From the NCBI GenBank assembly GCA_030684935.1, contig JAUXXH010000019.1, forward strand, positions 1 through 64,000: DNA of 64,000 nt, in the 5' to 3' direction. Source of the DNA: Pseudolabrys sp. GTDB taxonomy: Bacteria; Pseudomonadota; Alphaproteobacteria; Rhizobiales; Xanthobacteraceae. The position numbers and the translations under genes are program-made. This document shows positions 20,501 to 27,920 of the stretch, piece after piece. Within the stretch, counting starts at the first letter, position 1, and every line of letters begins with the position of its first letter. The notes beneath the pieces are model-generated. The model saw only the letters and a program-made list of their open reading frames with translations, was not told the origin of the DNA and did not search any database.

Positions 20501-21252
20501 CGGTTGCGGCCGACCGGCCGTCGCCCGGCACTTTGACGGCCGCCATCGGCGGCCCCCGCCTGCGCAGTGCCGCCGCTGCCGGCGATGCCGCCGCCGCCCA
20601 TGAAGTCGCCGTCCGCTTCGCCGAAGGCCGCGGCGTACCGGCAAGCCTGCAGGAAGCGGCGTTCTGGTTCGAGCGCGCCTCCAGCAAGGGTCTGGCGCCG
20701 GCGCAATTCCGCTACGCCAGCATGCTGGAGAAGGGCCAGGGCGTGAAAAAGGACCTGGCCCAGGCGCGGCGGCTGTATATCGCCGCTGCCGGCAACGGCA
20801 ACGCCAAGGCAATGCATAATCTGGCGGTGCTCTATGCCGAGGGCATCGAGGGCAAGCCCGATTACGCCACCGCCGCCCAATGGTTCCGCAAGGCCGCGCT
20901 GCGCGGCGTCGCCGACAGCCAGTTCAATCTCGGCGTGCTCGCCGCACGCGGCCTGGGCACCGAGAAAAATCTGCTCGACGCCTACAAGTGGTTCGCGCTG
21001 GCCGCCAATCAGGGCGACCGCGAAGCGGTCAAGAAGCGCGACGAACTCGCCGTCCACCTGGATGCGAAGACGCTGTCCGCCGCCGCCCAGGACGTCAAAG
21101 CCTTCGTCGCCGAGCCGCAGCCGCCGGAAGCCACCACCGTTCCGGAACCAAAGGGCGGCTGGGACAATGCGACCGCGACGCCTGCGACCCAGAACAAGCC
21201 GCGACCGGGAATGCCCATGGCACTCGGCGCGCTCGAGACCAAGAAGCGATGA
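17599..21252 (+). CDS. PodJ-like polar localisation protein with Sel1 repeats
   Basis: A 1217-residue protein. The start MKFGVPWSVKGIRPEARETA is characteristic of PodJ-type proteins; AGGTG precedes this ATG, which I prefer to one 15 bp upstream. Order: a ribbon-helix-helix-like basic N-terminus; a QN-rich repeat (about 105-125); proline-rich linkers; a long coiled coil (about 300-620); another proline-rich linker; one membrane helix near 823-845 (SLFIAASIVAVVVGSVHIAG); and a C-terminal domain with four Sel1 repeats (about 990-1130). By analogy with Caulobacter PodJ it is expected to mark a cell pole and recruit partners, with the Sel1 part in the periplasm. Low-complexity linkers make residue boundaries approximate. 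Confidence 0.85.
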   Translation: MKFGVPWSVKGIRPEARETAREAARRSGMSLGEWLNATILHQAAQDDDDSPDHGYDDEDASEIAAVHQRLDELTKRIEKFARTGPAVHVQKRSRRESQDRQNQAENQNQSQNQNQSQNQIAELIARLDRRLEQVVNSSAPVAPPLVPAMPPQAYAPQYAPAPVIPPLPYLPPQVQIPQPAPQAPPHPLRSPQAYAPRAYAPPPPPPLPAYAPSPKAASVPMTASLEQAIAEITARQRTLNDQGKPSRPMPQARAPEPEPERPQSQPEPRPQPAAAAPPPPPAPVFAPVPTQDLSGLEDQLRKITNQIETLRRPGVEEAINALRAELAEIGNALTEAMPRHVIDTIEHQIAGLSQRIAEGRQAGVDGNALSGIELGLAEVRDALRGLTPAENLVGFNEAVNALAHKIDLIVAQKDPATLQQLEHAITTLREMAGNVASDAAVNGIAAQVQMLAERVEQIAASSGASDALNSLEHRISALADALEQRARSGDTVPPMLEALVGSLSDKIELIQQSRGGDNVAFDHLEDRIVKLVERLDASDSRLGHLEAIERGLADLLVHMQEMRANKESSGLRAENSGVVELKHDIARTHDVLDALRGTLGHVVDRLGSIEKDIRGDGRARQAFDDEDGSFRMPVGKVAARAVTEAPPAPAPAARPTVQAYTQAQTQALAQAAQTLAQEAYQPAPPQQTAPQPQPAPQAPQPQPPQPPAQRRLPPAGRMPLNPDLPPDQPLEPGSGPPQLRANPAARIAASEAALGGAGPQGADAPAGKSGFIAAARRAAKAAVDTAPAARSARIEPAELADIESYDDAEQPSLRGRITKRVKSLFIAASIVAVVVGSVHIAGNIIGSDNADNAANAGKSGVETATAPNAALESAGAVEIAAAPARQPDTSWANSLLQPPQPTAVTPPAAPPPAANVAPAPPAAVSQPVQAYPSLLSPPALNTPPQTAAADVTGSIGRPTTTSARPAGPVAADRPSPGTLTAAIGGPRLRSAAAAGDAAAAHEVAVRFAEGRGVPASLQEAAFWFERASSKGLAPAQFRYASMLEKGQGVKKDLAQARRLYIAAAGNGNAKAMHNLAVLYAEGIEGKPDYATAAQWFRKAALRGVADSQFNLGVLAARGLGTEKNLLDAYKWFALAANQGDREAVKKRDELAVHLDAKTLSAAAQDVKAFVAEPQPPEATTVPEPKGGWDNATATPATQNKPRPGMPMALGALETKKR

Positions 21253-21427
21253 CCCGCGCCGTAAAATGCGCAAAGTCCCCCAGTATATCTTTGACCGGTA
21301 TCGATTGAACTCGTATCTGACAGTCCCGCGCGCGACGGTTTAGCCGAGAAGCGGCCGTTCGGCCCGTGGATAAAAACCAGCCGAGGCTTTTCCGCCAAAG
21401 CCAGTTCTGAACGCCGGACGACGCCGC

Positions 21428-22351
21428 TTGCAGTTTTATCTCCCGATCGCCGATATGCCCGTCAACATCTTCCTGGTGCTGGCGATGGGCGTCGCCGTCG
21501 GCTTCATCTCCGGCATGTTCGGCATCGGTGGCGGCTTCCTGATGACCCCGCTGCTGATTTTCATTGGCATTCCGCCGGCGGTGGCGGTGGCCAGCGTCGC
21601 CAGCCACATCGCCGCCTCCTCGTTCAGCGGCGCCATCAGCTACTGGCGTAAGCGTGCGCTCGATACGGCGTTGGCGCTTATGCTGCTCAGCGCCGGCATT
21701 ATCGGCACGGCCACTGGCGTCTGGCTGTTCACGATATTGCGCTCGCTCGATCAGCTCGATCTGATGATCGGGCTGTCATACGTGACGCTGCTCACGGTCG
21801 TCGGCGGCATGATGATCAACGAGAGCGTGCGGGCGGAATTGCGCACCCGCAAGGGCCAGCCCGCGACGCTGCGGCGGCCCGGCAGCCATACCTGGCTGCA
21901 CGGCCTGCCGTTCAAGATGCGGTTCAAGCGCTCCAAAATCTACGTTTCGGCGATCCCGGTCTGGGCCATCGGCTTCATCATCGGTTTCATCGGCGCCATC
22001 ATGGGCATCGGCGGCGGCTTCATTCTGGTGCCGATGCTGATCTATTTTCTGCGTGTGCCGACCGCCACCGTCATCGGCACCTCGATGGTCCTCACCCTGG
22101 TCACCATGGCATCGGCAACAGTGATGCATGCTGTCACCAACCATCTGGTCGACGCGGTGCTGGCGCTGATCTTGATGATCGGCGGCGTGATCGGCGCGCA
22201 ATTCGGCGCCCGCACCGGGCAGAAAATGCGCGGCGAGCGGCTGCGCCTGCTGCTCGGCCTGCTGGTATTCTCGGTCGGCTTGCGCTTCGCCTGGCAGCTG
22301 GTGGTGCAACCGGACGACCTCTATTCATTGCGTCTGGTGGGGGCGGTATGA
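21428..22351 (+). CDS. TauE/SafE (TSUP) family membrane permease
   Basis: A 307-residue permease with eight or so hydrophobic helices and the duplicated TSUP signature GFISGMFGIGGGFLMTPLLI and GAIMGIGGGFILVPMLIYF. The family exports sulfite, sulfoacetate or related organosulfur anions. The start is a TTG (MQFYLPIADMPVN); the next candidate is the ATG at 21455. Its stop overlaps the start of the TIGR02186 gene by 4 bp, so the two are translationally coupled and probably act together at the inner membrane. Confidence 0.88.
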   Translation: MQFYLPIADMPVNIFLVLAMGVAVGFISGMFGIGGGFLMTPLLIFIGIPPAVAVASVASHIAASSFSGAISYWRKRALDTALALMLLSAGIIGTATGVWLFTILRSLDQLDLMIGLSYVTLLTVVGGMMINESVRAELRTRKGQPATLRRPGSHTWLHGLPFKMRFKRSKIYVSAIPVWAIGFIIGFIGAIMGIGGGFILVPMLIYFLRVPTATVIGTSMVLTLVTMASATVMHAVTNHLVDAVLALILMIGGVIGAQFGARTGQKMRGERLRLLLGLLVFSVGLRFAWQLVVQPDDLYSLRLVGAV

Positions 22352-23127
22352 TGCGGCGCCTCCCCTTCATACTCGCGATCGTGCTCACGGCCTGCGCCGC
22401 CGCACCCGCCGCCGCCGAGCGGCTGGTGGTGTCGCTGTCGAACCACCGGGTGGCCATCACCTCGAATTTCGATGGCGAGAATCTCGTTCTGTTCGGCACC
22501 ATCGAGCCGACCGACAGCAAGACCAAACTGCGCCAGAATTACGATCTGGTGGTCACCGTCACCGGCCCGCGCCACACGTTGCGCACCCGGCGGAAGGAAC
22601 GCGTCCTCGGCATCTGGGTGAACGTCGATGCGCGAGAATTTGTGCGGGTGCCGTCCTATCTGGCAGTTCTGAGCAATCGCCCGGTCAGCGAGATCGCGCC
22701 GCCGGACGTGTTGCGGCTGGAGCAGGTGGGTATCGATAATTTCCTGCTGCCCCAGCGCATCGGACCCGACCTCGCCGACACCGTGCCGCAAGATCCGTTT
22801 CGCACCGCCTTCGTGCGACTGGAGAGTCAACAGGGGCTTTATCAGGAGTCCGGCGCCGGAGTGACCTTCCTCACGCCGACGGTGTTTCGCGCCGCGATCC
22901 AGCTGCCCGCGGCGGTTCCGACCGGGGCCTATGCGATCGAGGTCAAGCTGTTCGCCGACGGCGCACTGGTCACGCGCACCGGCTCGGCGCTGGAAGTCGT
23001 GAAGGCCGGTTTCGAGCAATTCATTGCCGAGGCCGCGCGCGACCACGGCTTCCTTTATGGCCTCGCCACCGCACTGATGGCGCTGCTGACCGGCTGGCTG
23101 GCCAGCGTGATCTTCCGGCGCGATTAG
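22348..23127 (+). CDS. TIGR02186 family membrane-anchored protein
   Basis: A 259-residue protein with an N-terminal signal peptide ending near AAAPAAAE, a periplasmic beta-rich domain (NFDGENLVLFGTIEP, RIGPDLADTVPQDPF) and one C-terminal membrane helix (FLYGLATALMALLTGWLASV) with a short RRD tail. I recognise the alphaproteobacterial TIGR02186/Alph_Pro_TM family, whose function is unknown. The ATGA overlap with the preceding permease gene implies a common complex or pathway. The ATG at 22348 is followed by a second in-frame ATG. Confidence 0.85.
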   Translation: MMRRLPFILAIVLTACAAAPAAAERLVVSLSNHRVAITSNFDGENLVLFGTIEPTDSKTKLRQNYDLVVTVTGPRHTLRTRRKERVLGIWVNVDAREFVRVPSYLAVLSNRPVSEIAPPDVLRLEQVGIDNFLLPQRIGPDLADTVPQDPFRTAFVRLESQQGLYQESGAGVTFLTPTVFRAAIQLPAAVPTGAYAIEVKLFADGALVTRTGSALEVVKAGFEQFIAEAARDHGFLYGLATALMALLTGWLASVIFRRD

Positions 23128-23152
23128 ACTAAAGCGTTGTTTTATAACGTAT

Positions 23153-23288
23153 TTCCACTTTTAGTGTAAAATTTCGTGACTGAGGTGGAAAGTCCATATA
23201 TATCAGATAGATACAATAAATTAATTGCAAGCTGTTGCTATATAAAGCTTTTCCACTACAATCTGCGCTCGCCTGCAGCGAAGTGGAA
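23153..23288 (+). promoter_or_regulatory. Array of four TTCCACT half-sites in two equal inverted pairs
   Basis: TTCCACT at 23153-23159 faces GGTGGAA at 23184-23190, and TTCCACT at 23251-23257 faces AGTGGAA at 23282-23288. The centre-to-centre distance is 31 bp in both pairs (about three helical turns), and equivalent sites of the two pairs are 98 bp apart. The DNA between is AT-rich. The last site overlaps the GTGGAAAA that serves as Shine-Dalgarno for the downstream gene. It reads as operator DNA for a dimeric or looping regulator; the binding protein is unknown. Confidence 0.6.
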
Positions 23289-23296
23289 AATTCAGC

Positions 23297-24319
23297 GTGT
23301 TAGATGTTTTGACAGGGGCACAACGGCGTCAGCTTATCGACACCCAACAGGTGTTCGCGACCTGGCGCGCGGCGAAAAGCGACCGCGAGCGGCGCTTTTC
23401 GGGCGGCATGCGGTGGGCGAAGCGCGGCAAGACCGAATACCTCCTCCGCAAGACTGGCAAACGCGAAACCTCGATTGGCGTGCGCTCAGCGGAGTTGGAA
23501 CTGATCTACGATGCCTTTATCACAGGGCGTGCGGAAAACCGTGATCGGTTGCATAACCTGAAAGAGCGCCTCGACGCGATCGCTCCTGTCAACCTCGCCA
23601 TGGGCATTGGTCGTGTTCCGCGTATAGCAGCCGACATTCTCAGATCATGCGATGATGCCGGCCTGCTCGGACAGCAATTATTCGTTGTCGGGACAAACGC
23701 TCTCTTTGCCTATGAAGCGCTCGCAGGAACATTCGTTGCAAGCGACTTGGTAGCGTCCGGCGATATCGACCTTCTCTTCGATGCACGGCAAAGGCTCAGC
23801 GTCGCCGTCATCGACCTTCGTCAGGCAGGCCTTATCGGACTTTTGCAGAAGACTGACAGATCCTTTGCGCCGTTTCGCCCGCGCAGGTATCGCGCGGCAA
23901 ATCGCGATGGCTATATGGTTGATCTCATTCGTCCGGAGCCGCGTGACGTATTTCGCGACAAGCTGCCCGCCGGACTGACCAATCTTCCGGACGATATGGA
24001 AGGGGCGCCGATTTTCGGACTGGCCTGGCTCGTCAACACGCAAAAAGTGGAAACCGTGGCCATCGACGAGCGTGGCTATCCAGTCCGCATCGTCGCGATC
24101 GATCCGCGGGCCTTCGCATTACACAAGGCGTGGGTATCGCGGCGACCAGATCGCGAGCCCTTGAAGGCACACCGTGACCTTGAACAGGCCAAGGCTGCCG
24201 CTGACATTGCCGTTCGCTACCTGCGACTTCCGTTCGACACTCAGGTGCTTGATGCCTTGCCATCAGCCTTACGCAGAATGGCGCCGGAACTGACAGGCAG
24301 CAACGCCAAGGCGCGCTGA
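23297..24319 (+). CDS. GSU2403-type nucleotidyltransferase-fold protein
   Basis: A 340-residue protein that I recognise as the GSU2403/NTP_transf_8 family of polymerase-beta-like nucleotidyltransferases. The helical N-terminal part is followed by VVGTNALFAYE (130-140), the metal motif SGDIDLLF with D156 and D158, and the third acidic residue D209 in YMVDLIRPEP, so the catalytic triad looks intact. Target is unknown; relatives of this fold include MNT- and AbiEii-type toxins as well as housekeeping enzymes. The start is a GTG. The gene and its leader are visibly more AT-rich than their neighbours and no partner gene follows, which suggests acquisition by transfer. It has its own operator-like array upstream. 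Confidence 0.85.
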   Translation: MLDVLTGAQRRQLIDTQQVFATWRAAKSDRERRFSGGMRWAKRGKTEYLLRKTGKRETSIGVRSAELELIYDAFITGRAENRDRLHNLKERLDAIAPVNLAMGIGRVPRIAADILRSCDDAGLLGQQLFVVGTNALFAYEALAGTFVASDLVASGDIDLLFDARQRLSVAVIDLRQAGLIGLLQKTDRSFAPFRPRRYRAANRDGYMVDLIRPEPRDVFRDKLPAGLTNLPDDMEGAPIFGLAWLVNTQKVETVAIDERGYPVRIVAIDPRAFALHKAWVSRRPDREPLKAHRDLEQAKAAADIAVRYLRLPFDTQVLDALPSALRRMAPELTGSNAKAR

Positions 24320-24377
24320 CCGTGCTCCGTGACCGGCTTGCGGCCGGCTTGGCAATTCCCGCAAAGGCAGCGGGCGC

Positions 24378-25220
24378 CTAGTCCGCCAGGCAGCGCCGAG
24401 CGTGGAACGCGTAGAGCCGATCCTCCCCCAGCATATGCGCGGTGAAGGCCAGCGTGCCGAACAGATCGGCGAAAGCGGCCGAGCGCACATTCAATCCACC
24501 GGTGAAGGCGCCGAAGGCCGGCATCACCATGCGCGTGCCGTCGGCGGCGAAGCAGCGGCGGCGGACGGCGCGGCCGCGCTGCGAAATCCGCGCCACCGGA
24601 TGCAGATGGCCGCAGACGTCGCCGGAAGCGCCGGTCGGCAGATGGCGAAACGTCAGGGCGCCGAGCGTCAGCGTATCCTGGAATACGCCGCCGATGCCGG
24701 CGGCCGGTTCCGGATCGTGATTGCCAGTGATCCAGATCCAGTCGCGGCCGCGCTGCAGGCCGTGCAGGCTGTCGCGGTCGGCCGCCGACAGCCGCGTCGG
24801 TCCGCCGCAATCGTGGAAGCTGTCGCCCAACGCCACCACGCAGCGCGGCGCGTAATGCGCGATCAGCCGACCCAGCCGGGCCAGGGTCGCGGCGGTGTCA
24901 TAGGGCGGCAGGAACTGGCCGCGCGCGGCGTAGCTGGAGCCCTTTTCCAGATGCAGGTCGGCAACCGCCAGCAGCCCGTGTTCGGGCCAATACAGCGCGC
25001 CGGACGGATCGGCGGAGAGCGCGACGGCGGCGATAACGATATCCCCTCGTTTGCTTCCTTCACCTCCCCCCTTGCGGGGGAGGTCGACCGGCGCAGCCGG
25101 TCGGGAGGGGGGTGAAGCAACATGCGCTGAAGTTGCAGCATACCCCCCTCCCCAACCCTCCCCCGCAAGGGGGGAGGGAGAAGAAAGGCAGGCGCCTTGA
25201 TTCAGTACAGCGCGTTTCAA
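24378..25220 (-). CDS. pdeM: Ligase-associated DNA damage response endonuclease PdeM (with repeat-encoded N-terminal insert)
   Basis: A 280-residue calcineurin-like metallophosphoesterase; the family is a manganese-dependent DNA nuclease. Metal motifs are in order: VADLHLEKGS, ALGDSFHD, ITGNHDPEP and VCGHLHP. The start is a TTG overlapping the lhr stop by 4 bp. Residues 13-56 are encoded by a family II palindromic repeat (SPSPLAGEGWGGG, VDLPRKGGGEG). There is no ATG, GTG or TTG codon in frame between the first codon and VADLHL, so translation seemingly must pass through the repeat. Homologous sequence resumes at about DIVIAAVAL. It ends the minus-strand arm of the repair cluster. Confidence 0.88.
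   Translation of the reverse strand: MKRAVLNQGACLSSPSPLAGEGWGGGYAATSAHVASPPSRPAAPVDLPRKGGGEGSKRGDIVIAAVALSADPSGALYWPEHGLLAVADLHLEKGSSYAARGQFLPPYDTAATLARLGRLIAHYAPRCVVALGDSFHDCGGPTRLSAADRDSLHGLQRGRDWIWITGNHDPEPAAGIGGVFQDTLTLGALTFRHLPTGASGDVCGHLHPVARISQRGRAVRRRCFAADGTRMVMPAFGAFTGGLNVRSAAFADLFGTLAFTAHMLGEDRLYAFHARRCLAD
25059..25180 (-). repeat. Dispersed palindromic repeat, family II (copy A, in pdeM)
   Basis: About 122 bp with three hairpins: ctcccccc-ttgc-gggggag, gaccggc-gca-gccggtc, and ccctccccc-gcaa-ggggggaggg. It is read in frame as codons 13-56 of pdeM. Orientation is given relative to the coding strand of the host gene. Confidence 0.85.
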
Positions 25221-27832
25221 CTCATCGCTTCCTTGATCAATTCGTCGGCGGCTTCCGCCAACAAGGCATCCGCCGCCTCGCCATAGACCGTCTCGCGGCC
25301 GATCTCCAGCAGCACCGGAACCGCCAGCGGCGTGACGTGATCCAGCGCTTTATGGACGATTCGCCCCCGCACGCGCGAGAGCATCTCGCCGAGCCGCTTG
25401 ATGTCCAGAAGCCCCGTGGCGGCGTCGGCGCGCGCCGCCCGCAGCAGAATGTGGTCGGGCTGGTGCTTGCGCAGCACGTCGTACACAAGGTCTGTGGAAA
25501 TCGTGAGCTGGCGGCGCGACTTCTCCTCGCCGGGGAACCGCCGTTCGATCAGCCCGGCGATGATGGCGCAGCTGCGGAAGGTGCGCTTCATCAGCGCCGA
25601 TTCCGCCAGCCACTCCTCCAGGTCGTCGCCGAGCATGTCCTCGTCGAACAGCGCGCTGAGCGACAGCTCGCCGCGCGCAATGCGCAGGCCCAGATCGCCG
25701 ACGCCCCACACCGCCAGCGCATATTCATTGGCGACAAAACCGAGCGGCTTCATGCGCAGCCGCTCCAGCCGCCGCGTCAGCAACATGCCGAGCGTCTGGT
25801 GCGCCAGACGACCCTCGAACGGATAGCAGACCAGGTAATACTTGGCGGCGCGCGGAAACGTCTCGACCAGCAGATCGCCGGCCGGCGGCAGCAGCGAGCG
25901 CCATTGCTGGATCTCCAGCCATTCGCGCACCTGATCGGGCAGCGCGCGCCAGGCGCGCGGATCCGCGAGAATGCCGCGCACGCGCGCCGCGAGATAGGTC
26001 GACAGCGGAAATTTGCCGCCTTCATAGGCCGGCACTTTGGGATCGGTCGCCGTCGAGCGCGAGACATAGACCTCGTCTTCGACCAGCGCCTCGTATTTCA
26101 AGATCTCGCCCGCGAACACGAAGGTGTCGCCGACCGAGAGCATCTCGACGAAATATTCCTCGACCTGGCCGAGCAGCCGGCCGCCGCGCGGAATCATCGA
26201 CGTGTTGCGGCGAGATCGCACCAGCCGCACCTTCAGCATGTCGGCCTCGACGATGGTGCCGACATTCATGCGGTAGCGCTGCGCGACCCGCGGATGGGTG
26301 ACGCGCCACTTGCCGTCTTTGCCCTGGCGAATCTTGGCGAAGCGCTCATAGGCCTTCAGCGCGTAACCGCCGGTGGCGACGAAATCGACCGCGGCGTCGA
26401 AGTCGGCGCGCGTCAGCGTCGCGTAAGGCGCCGCGGCCCGCACCTCGGCGAACAATTCGTCCGACAGAAACGGCTCGCCGCAGGCGCGGCCGAGCACATG
26501 CTGGCACAGCACGTCGAGCGCACCGGTGCGCAGCGGCGGCGTGTCCTGCGCATTGTCCGCCACCGCATCGATGGCGGCACTGCATTCCAGAACTTCGAAG
26601 CGGTTGGCCGGCACCAGCACCGCCTTCGACGGCTCATCCAGCCGGTGATTGGAGCGGCCGACCCGCTGCATCAGCCGCGACGAACCCTTCGGCGCGCCGA
26701 TATTGATCACCAGATCGACGTCGCCCCAGTCGACGCCAAGATCGAGCGACGAGGTGCACACCACCGCGCGCAATTTTCCCGCGGTCATCGCGTCCTCGAC
26801 CTTGCGGCGCTGCGCCACGTCGAGCGAGCCGTGATGCAGCGCAATGGCGAGATTGTCGTCGTTGACGCGCCACAGCTCCTGAAACATGAACTCGGTCTGG
26901 CTGCGGGTGTTCACGAACACCAAAGTCGTGGTGTGGCGCTTGATCAGGTCGTAGATTTCGGTAAGCGCGTGACGCGCCGAGTGGCCGGCCCAGGGCAACC
27001 GCGCCTCGGTGTCGAGCATCGTCACCTGCGGCTGCGCGCCGGCCTGCGCGATCACGAGGTCGGCCGCGTTCTCGCCGTCGAGCGGCTGCGGCACCAGAAA
27101 ACGGCACAGCTCGTGCGGTTCGGCGACGGTCGCCGATAGGCCCACGGTGGTGAGCCCCGGCACCAGCGCGAACAGCCGCGCCAGCCCGAGCGACAGCAGA
27201 TCGCCGCGCTTCGACGTCGTCAGCGAATGCAATTCATCCAGCACAACGCGCTTCAGCGTGCCGAACAGAAACGGCGCATCGGCGGTGGCCAGCAGCAGCG
27301 CCAGTTGCTCCGGCGTCGTCAGCAGAATGTCCGGCGGATCGCGGCGCTGGCGCATGCGCTTCGACGCCGGCGTGTCGCCGGTGCGGGTTTCGAGCCGGAT
27401 CGGCAAGCCCATTTCCCGGACCGGCGTTTCCAGATTGCGGGCGATGTCGACCGCCAGCGCTTTCAGCGGGGAGATGTAGAGGGTGTGGAGGCCGCCTTTT
27501 CCTTCACCTCCCCCGCTTGCGGGGGAGGTCGCCGCGCGAAGCGCGGCGGGTGGGGGAATTTGTCCAGTGCCGATATCGTCCCCCTCCCTAACCCTCCCCC
27601 GCAAGCGGGGGAGGGAATCACGCTTGCGCTCGCTTAACTCCACCAGCGTCGGCAGGAACCCGGCCAGCGTCTTGCCGCCGCCGGTCGGCGCGATCAGCAA
27701 CACCGACCGCCCCTGCCGCGCCTTGGCCAGCAACTTAAGCTGATGCGCACGCGGCTCCCAGCCGCGGCCGGCGAACCAGCGCGTGAAAATGTCCGGCAGC
27801 AAATCGGGGGGCTTGGGCGGCGACAATCGCAA
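25217..27832 (-). CDS. Ligase-associated DNA damage response DEXH-box helicase (Lhr core type, with internal repeat insert)
   Basis: An 871-residue superfamily 2 ATP-dependent 3'-5' DNA helicase of the Lhr-core family. Motifs: Walker A APTGGGKT (48-55), Ia LYISPLKALA, TPEQLA, II VLDELHSL, III LSATVAEP, V SSLDLGVDWGDVDLV and VI RLMQRVGRSNHR, then the winged-helix and Lhr-specific C-terminal domains. Residues about 72-113, between Walker A and motif Ia, come from a family II repeat and have no place in the helicase fold. The start is a TTG; no better codon lies nearby. The gene is upstream of pdeM (4-bp overlap) and divergent from the exonuclease gene, 88 bp away. Confidence 0.93.
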   Translation of the reverse strand: MRLSPPKPPDLLPDIFTRWFAGRGWEPRAHQLKLLAKARQGRSVLLIAPTGGGKTLAGFLPTLVELSERKRDSLPRLRGRVREGDDIGTGQIPPPAALRAATSPASGGGEGKGGLHTLYISPLKALAVDIARNLETPVREMGLPIRLETRTGDTPASKRMRQRRDPPDILLTTPEQLALLLATADAPFLFGTLKRVVLDELHSLTTSKRGDLLSLGLARLFALVPGLTTVGLSATVAEPHELCRFLVPQPLDGENAADLVIAQAGAQPQVTMLDTEARLPWAGHSARHALTEIYDLIKRHTTTLVFVNTRSQTEFMFQELWRVNDDNLAIALHHGSLDVAQRRKVEDAMTAGKLRAVVCTSSLDLGVDWGDVDLVINIGAPKGSSRLMQRVGRSNHRLDEPSKAVLVPANRFEVLECSAAIDAVADNAQDTPPLRTGALDVLCQHVLGRACGEPFLSDELFAEVRAAAPYATLTRADFDAAVDFVATGGYALKAYERFAKIRQGKDGKWRVTHPRVAQRYRMNVGTIVEADMLKVRLVRSRRNTSMIPRGGRLLGQVEEYFVEMLSVGDTFVFAGEILKYEALVEDEVYVSRSTATDPKVPAYEGGKFPLSTYLAARVRGILADPRAWRALPDQVREWLEIQQWRSLLPPAGDLLVETFPRAAKYYLVCYPFEGRLAHQTLGMLLTRRLERLRMKPLGFVANEYALAVWGVGDLGLRIARGELSLSALFDEDMLGDDLEEWLAESALMKRTFRSCAIIAGLIERRFPGEEKSRRQLTISTDLVYDVLRKHQPDHILLRAARADAATGLLDIKRLGEMLSRVRGRIVHKALDHVTPLAVPVLLEIGRETVYGEAADALLAEAADELIKEAMS
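27503..27616 (-). repeat. Dispersed palindromic repeat, family II (copy B, inside lhr)
   Basis: The 114-bp element has outer hairpins ctcccccgc-ttgc-gggggag and ccctcccccgc-aag-cgggggaggg and a middle stem gccgcgcg-aa-gcgcggc. It is translated as part of the helicase (SLPRLRGRVREGDDIGTG followed by ATSPASGGGEGK), in a different frame from copies A and C. Confidence 0.9.
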
Positions 27833-27920
27833 GGCTCACTTTTGAATAGTGCCGGTTCCGTCCGCGGATCGCCGTCAGGACTGGCGGTGACAATGACGGC
27901 CGGCGCACTATCTAAGCACG

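Noticed and set aside
23176..23544. Open frame starting MTEVESPYISD in the leader of the nucleotidyltransferase gene
   Set aside because: It runs out of frame through the operator array and the start of the nucleotidyltransferase, has no Shine-Dalgarno and no recognisable product.
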